In this document: positions 62,576 to 64,000 of the stretch, in pieces
How positions within the stretch are numbered: the stretch's first letter is position 1
Layout: each line of letters begins with the position of its first letter
Assembly: GCF_024623455.1 (NCBI RefSeq)
Contig: NZ_JANIPJ010000020.1
Location: forward strand, 62,001-126,000
Reading direction: 5' to 3'
DNA: 64,000 nt
DNA from: Paenibacillus soyae
GTDB taxonomy: Bacteria > Bacillota > Bacilli > Paenibacillales > Paenibacillaceae
The notes under the pieces: model-generated
Seen by the model: only the letters and a program-made list of their open reading frames with translations
The model's database searches: none
Told to the model about the DNA's origin: nothing
Position numbers and translations under genes: made by a program

Positions 62576-64000
62576 ATGAATAGACACAGCATATATACGA
62601 AGATGATCATATTCGGATGTGCCGTGAGCATCATTCCCTTAATGATGCTTGGCTACTTCTCCTATCAGAAATCATCGGAATCCATTCAAAGCCATGTGAA
62701 TGAAAGCCGCCTTGATTCTTTGAATCAGCTGAGGGCCAATATGGAGCAGCTGCTGCGTTCTCTTGACTATACCATGAGTTACCTCATTAATACGTCTCTT
62801 GTGCAAGAATCCATCTATCAGGACCTGAACTACAGAAAATTCGACCGTTTTAATAACCTGACCCGAGAATTGGCTTTGCTTAAGTCGCCGATCACCAAAG
62901 TAGACGACGTGATATTGGCTAGTTATGTATCCGATTGGATGATTAATAATCAAGGCTTATCTACCTTCGAGTCGTTCGAGAAAAAAGATCTGTTGGTGGA
63001 ATTCATGAATAAGGAAGCCGTTACTTCCTGGACCATCGTCGAGACGGATAAAATCAGCTCGACCTATGATTCCAGCTTTAACTGTCAATATTCCATCGTG
63101 CTCGCCAAAAAAACGCCATACTTATCCGCGGAGAAGCGCGGGATCGCCGCTGCAACGATTCCAACGTGCAACTTGGCCGACATGATTAATGAGCCTTCCG
63201 CCAGTGAAATTATGGTGCTCGATTCTTCAAATCGCGTACTTATTCATCCGCAGCATGACAGAATCGGAGCCCAGCTGGACGAACTAGGCTATCTAGAAGC
63301 CTCCGAGCTTTCTCGGCTGGAAGGCGATTCCGGCCAATTCTTGTCGCAGAATCATAATCAGACGGTTTCCTATGTCAAGTCGCCGTTTAACCAGTGGACG
63401 TTTATTTCTTTTACCGAGCTGTCGGAGCTTACCCAGGAATCCCGCGATATCGGATGGTTCACCCTCTATGTATGCTTGGCCATCGTCTTAGTGTCGGTTG
63501 GCATGGTATGGATTGGCAGCCGCAACGTCTATTCGCCGATTCGGCGTCTGTTTCAAGATGTGGTGCAACGCGTGCCGGAAGGCAAACAAGGAAACCGGAA
63601 CGAAATCCAGCTCATGAGCGATCAGTTCCGGGACATGTTTACATCTATCTCTACGTTGACCACGGAGCTAGGAAGACATCGCGAGCAGGCCATGAGCCTT
63701 TTTCTCAACAAGCTATATTTAGGCACGAACCGCGTCTCCGAGACCGAAGACAAGCTTCGGCTATTCGGCCTGCAGGATCGGCTGCTGCCCTGGAATCATA
63801 TGATTATTCTTACCCTTCAGATTGATCTGCTGGAGGATACCCGTTACGAGCAGACAGACCTAGATCTGCTGCTGTTCGCCATCAATAACATTATTGAAGA
63901 AATGGTCCCGCAAGAGGAACGGATGCCTACGATAATCATTGAACAAACCCATGTCATCCTGATAGGCAGCGATCAAACGGATTTGGTCGCCTTTAACGAT
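62576..64000 (+). CDS. Membrane-bound AraC-type regulator, 3' end beyond window
   Basis: The ATG at 62576 is preceded by AAAGGCGG and five bases. The frame stays open for 475 codons to the window end. N-terminal helix (MIIFGCAVSIIPLMMLGYFS), an external ~260-residue sensor domain, a second helix (WFTLYVCLAIVLVSVGMVWI), then cytoplasmic helical and alpha/beta region (LPWNHMIILTLQIDLLEDTR). This is the plan of the large Paenibacillus HTH proteins whose AraC domain is at the extreme C-terminus, outside the window. The AraC label is by analogy. Divergent from the xylo-oligosaccharide uptake operon, its probable target. Confidence 0.75.
   Translation, partial: MNRHSIYTKMIIFGCAVSIIPLMMLGYFSYQKSSESIQSHVNESRLDSLNQLRANMEQLLRSLDYTMSYLINTSLVQESIYQDLNYRKFDRFNNLTRELALLKSPITKVDDVILASYVSDWMINNQGLSTFESFEKKDLLVEFMNKEAVTSWTIVETDKISSTYDSSFNCQYSIVLAKKTPYLSAEKRGIAAATIPTCNLADMINEPSASEIMVLDSSNRVLIHPQHDRIGAQLDELGYLEASELSRLEGDSGQFLSQNHNQTVSYVKSPFNQWTFISFTELSELTQESRDIGWFTLYVCLAIVLVSVGMVWIGSRNVYSPIRRLFQDVVQRVPEGKQGNRNEIQLMSDQFRDMFTSISTLTTELGRHREQAMSLFLNKLYLGTNRVSETEDKLRLFGLQDRLLPWNHMIILTLQIDLLEDTRYEQTDLDLLLFAINNIIEEMVPQEERMPTIIIEQTHVILIGSDQTDLVAFND

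Noticed and set aside
1..64000. CRISPR arrays, tRNA and rRNA genes
   Set aside because: No regularly spaced repeats with unique spacers, cloverleaf sequences or ribosomal RNA signatures were found by reading.

Overview
The window looks like chromosome from a Gram-positive, plant-polysaccharide-degrading bacterium of the Paenibacillaceae (Paenibacillus or a close relative). This is inferred from the GC-rich flanks with strong purine-rich Shine-Dalgarno sites and frequent GTG/TTG starts, the S-layer homology (SLH) anchored enzymes, lipoprotein solute-binding proteins paired with LplB/LplC-type permeases that lack their own ATPase, YesM/YesN two-component pairs, and several AraC-type regulators. 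No tRNA, rRNA or CRISPR array is visible.

Layout. (1) 1-15661, minus strand: a long operon-like carbohydrate-uptake cluster. In transcription order it holds a solute-binding lipoprotein, a hairpin, an unusual 969-aa solute-binding protein with N-terminal carbohydrate-binding-like domains, a permease pair, an NHL/TPR membrane-anchored protein, a YIP1-like membrane protein, a DUF5696-like lipoprotein and a second permease pair. A GH10 lipoprotein xylanase and an ABC exporter cut by the window edge follow. A divergent AraC-type regulator with a degenerate receiver (15940-16689) faces it. (2) 16690-22826: a four-copy 51-bp tandem repeat, then an ABC efflux operon (ATPase, lipoprotein adaptor, FtsX-like permease, second ATPase carrying an AbrB-like tail). 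(3) 22827-23969: a GH8 reducing-end exo-oligoxylanase. (4) About 23990-31400: a visibly AT-rich island of small, same-strand, unrelated genes. Each gene is followed by a palindromic repeat with shared core sequences, and a tyrosine recombinase lies inside, so the island looks like a gene-cassette array. (5) 31453-37592: a small membrane protein, then a GH43-GH10 pair; the xylanase is multi-domain and SLH-anchored. (6) 37682-42785: a solute-binding protein with a YesM/YesN pair. (7) 43146-55383: pectin genes (GH88, AraC regulator, GH28, GH105), an SLH protein with a cohesin-like domain, and a 2096-aa pectate lyase/pectin methylesterase with cohesin-like and dockerin-like domains. (8) 55629-64000: an operon of solute-binding protein, two permeases and two cytosolic GH43 enzymes, divergent from a membrane-bound AraC-type regulator cut by the window end.

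How it fits together. Xylan and pectin are cut at the cell surface by SLH-anchored or lipid-anchored enzymes, and oligomers are imported by ABC permeases that would need a shared ATPase encoded elsewhere. Intracellular GH43, GH8, GH28, GH88 and GH105 enzymes then finish degradation. Three minus-strand promoters share a cre-like 13-mer overlapping the -10 box, which suggests common carbon control. The two most unusual features are the cassette-like island with its recombinase and the neighbouring cohesin/SLH and dockerin proteins, a possible miniature surface-tethering system. Functional statements rest on motif reading without database searches.
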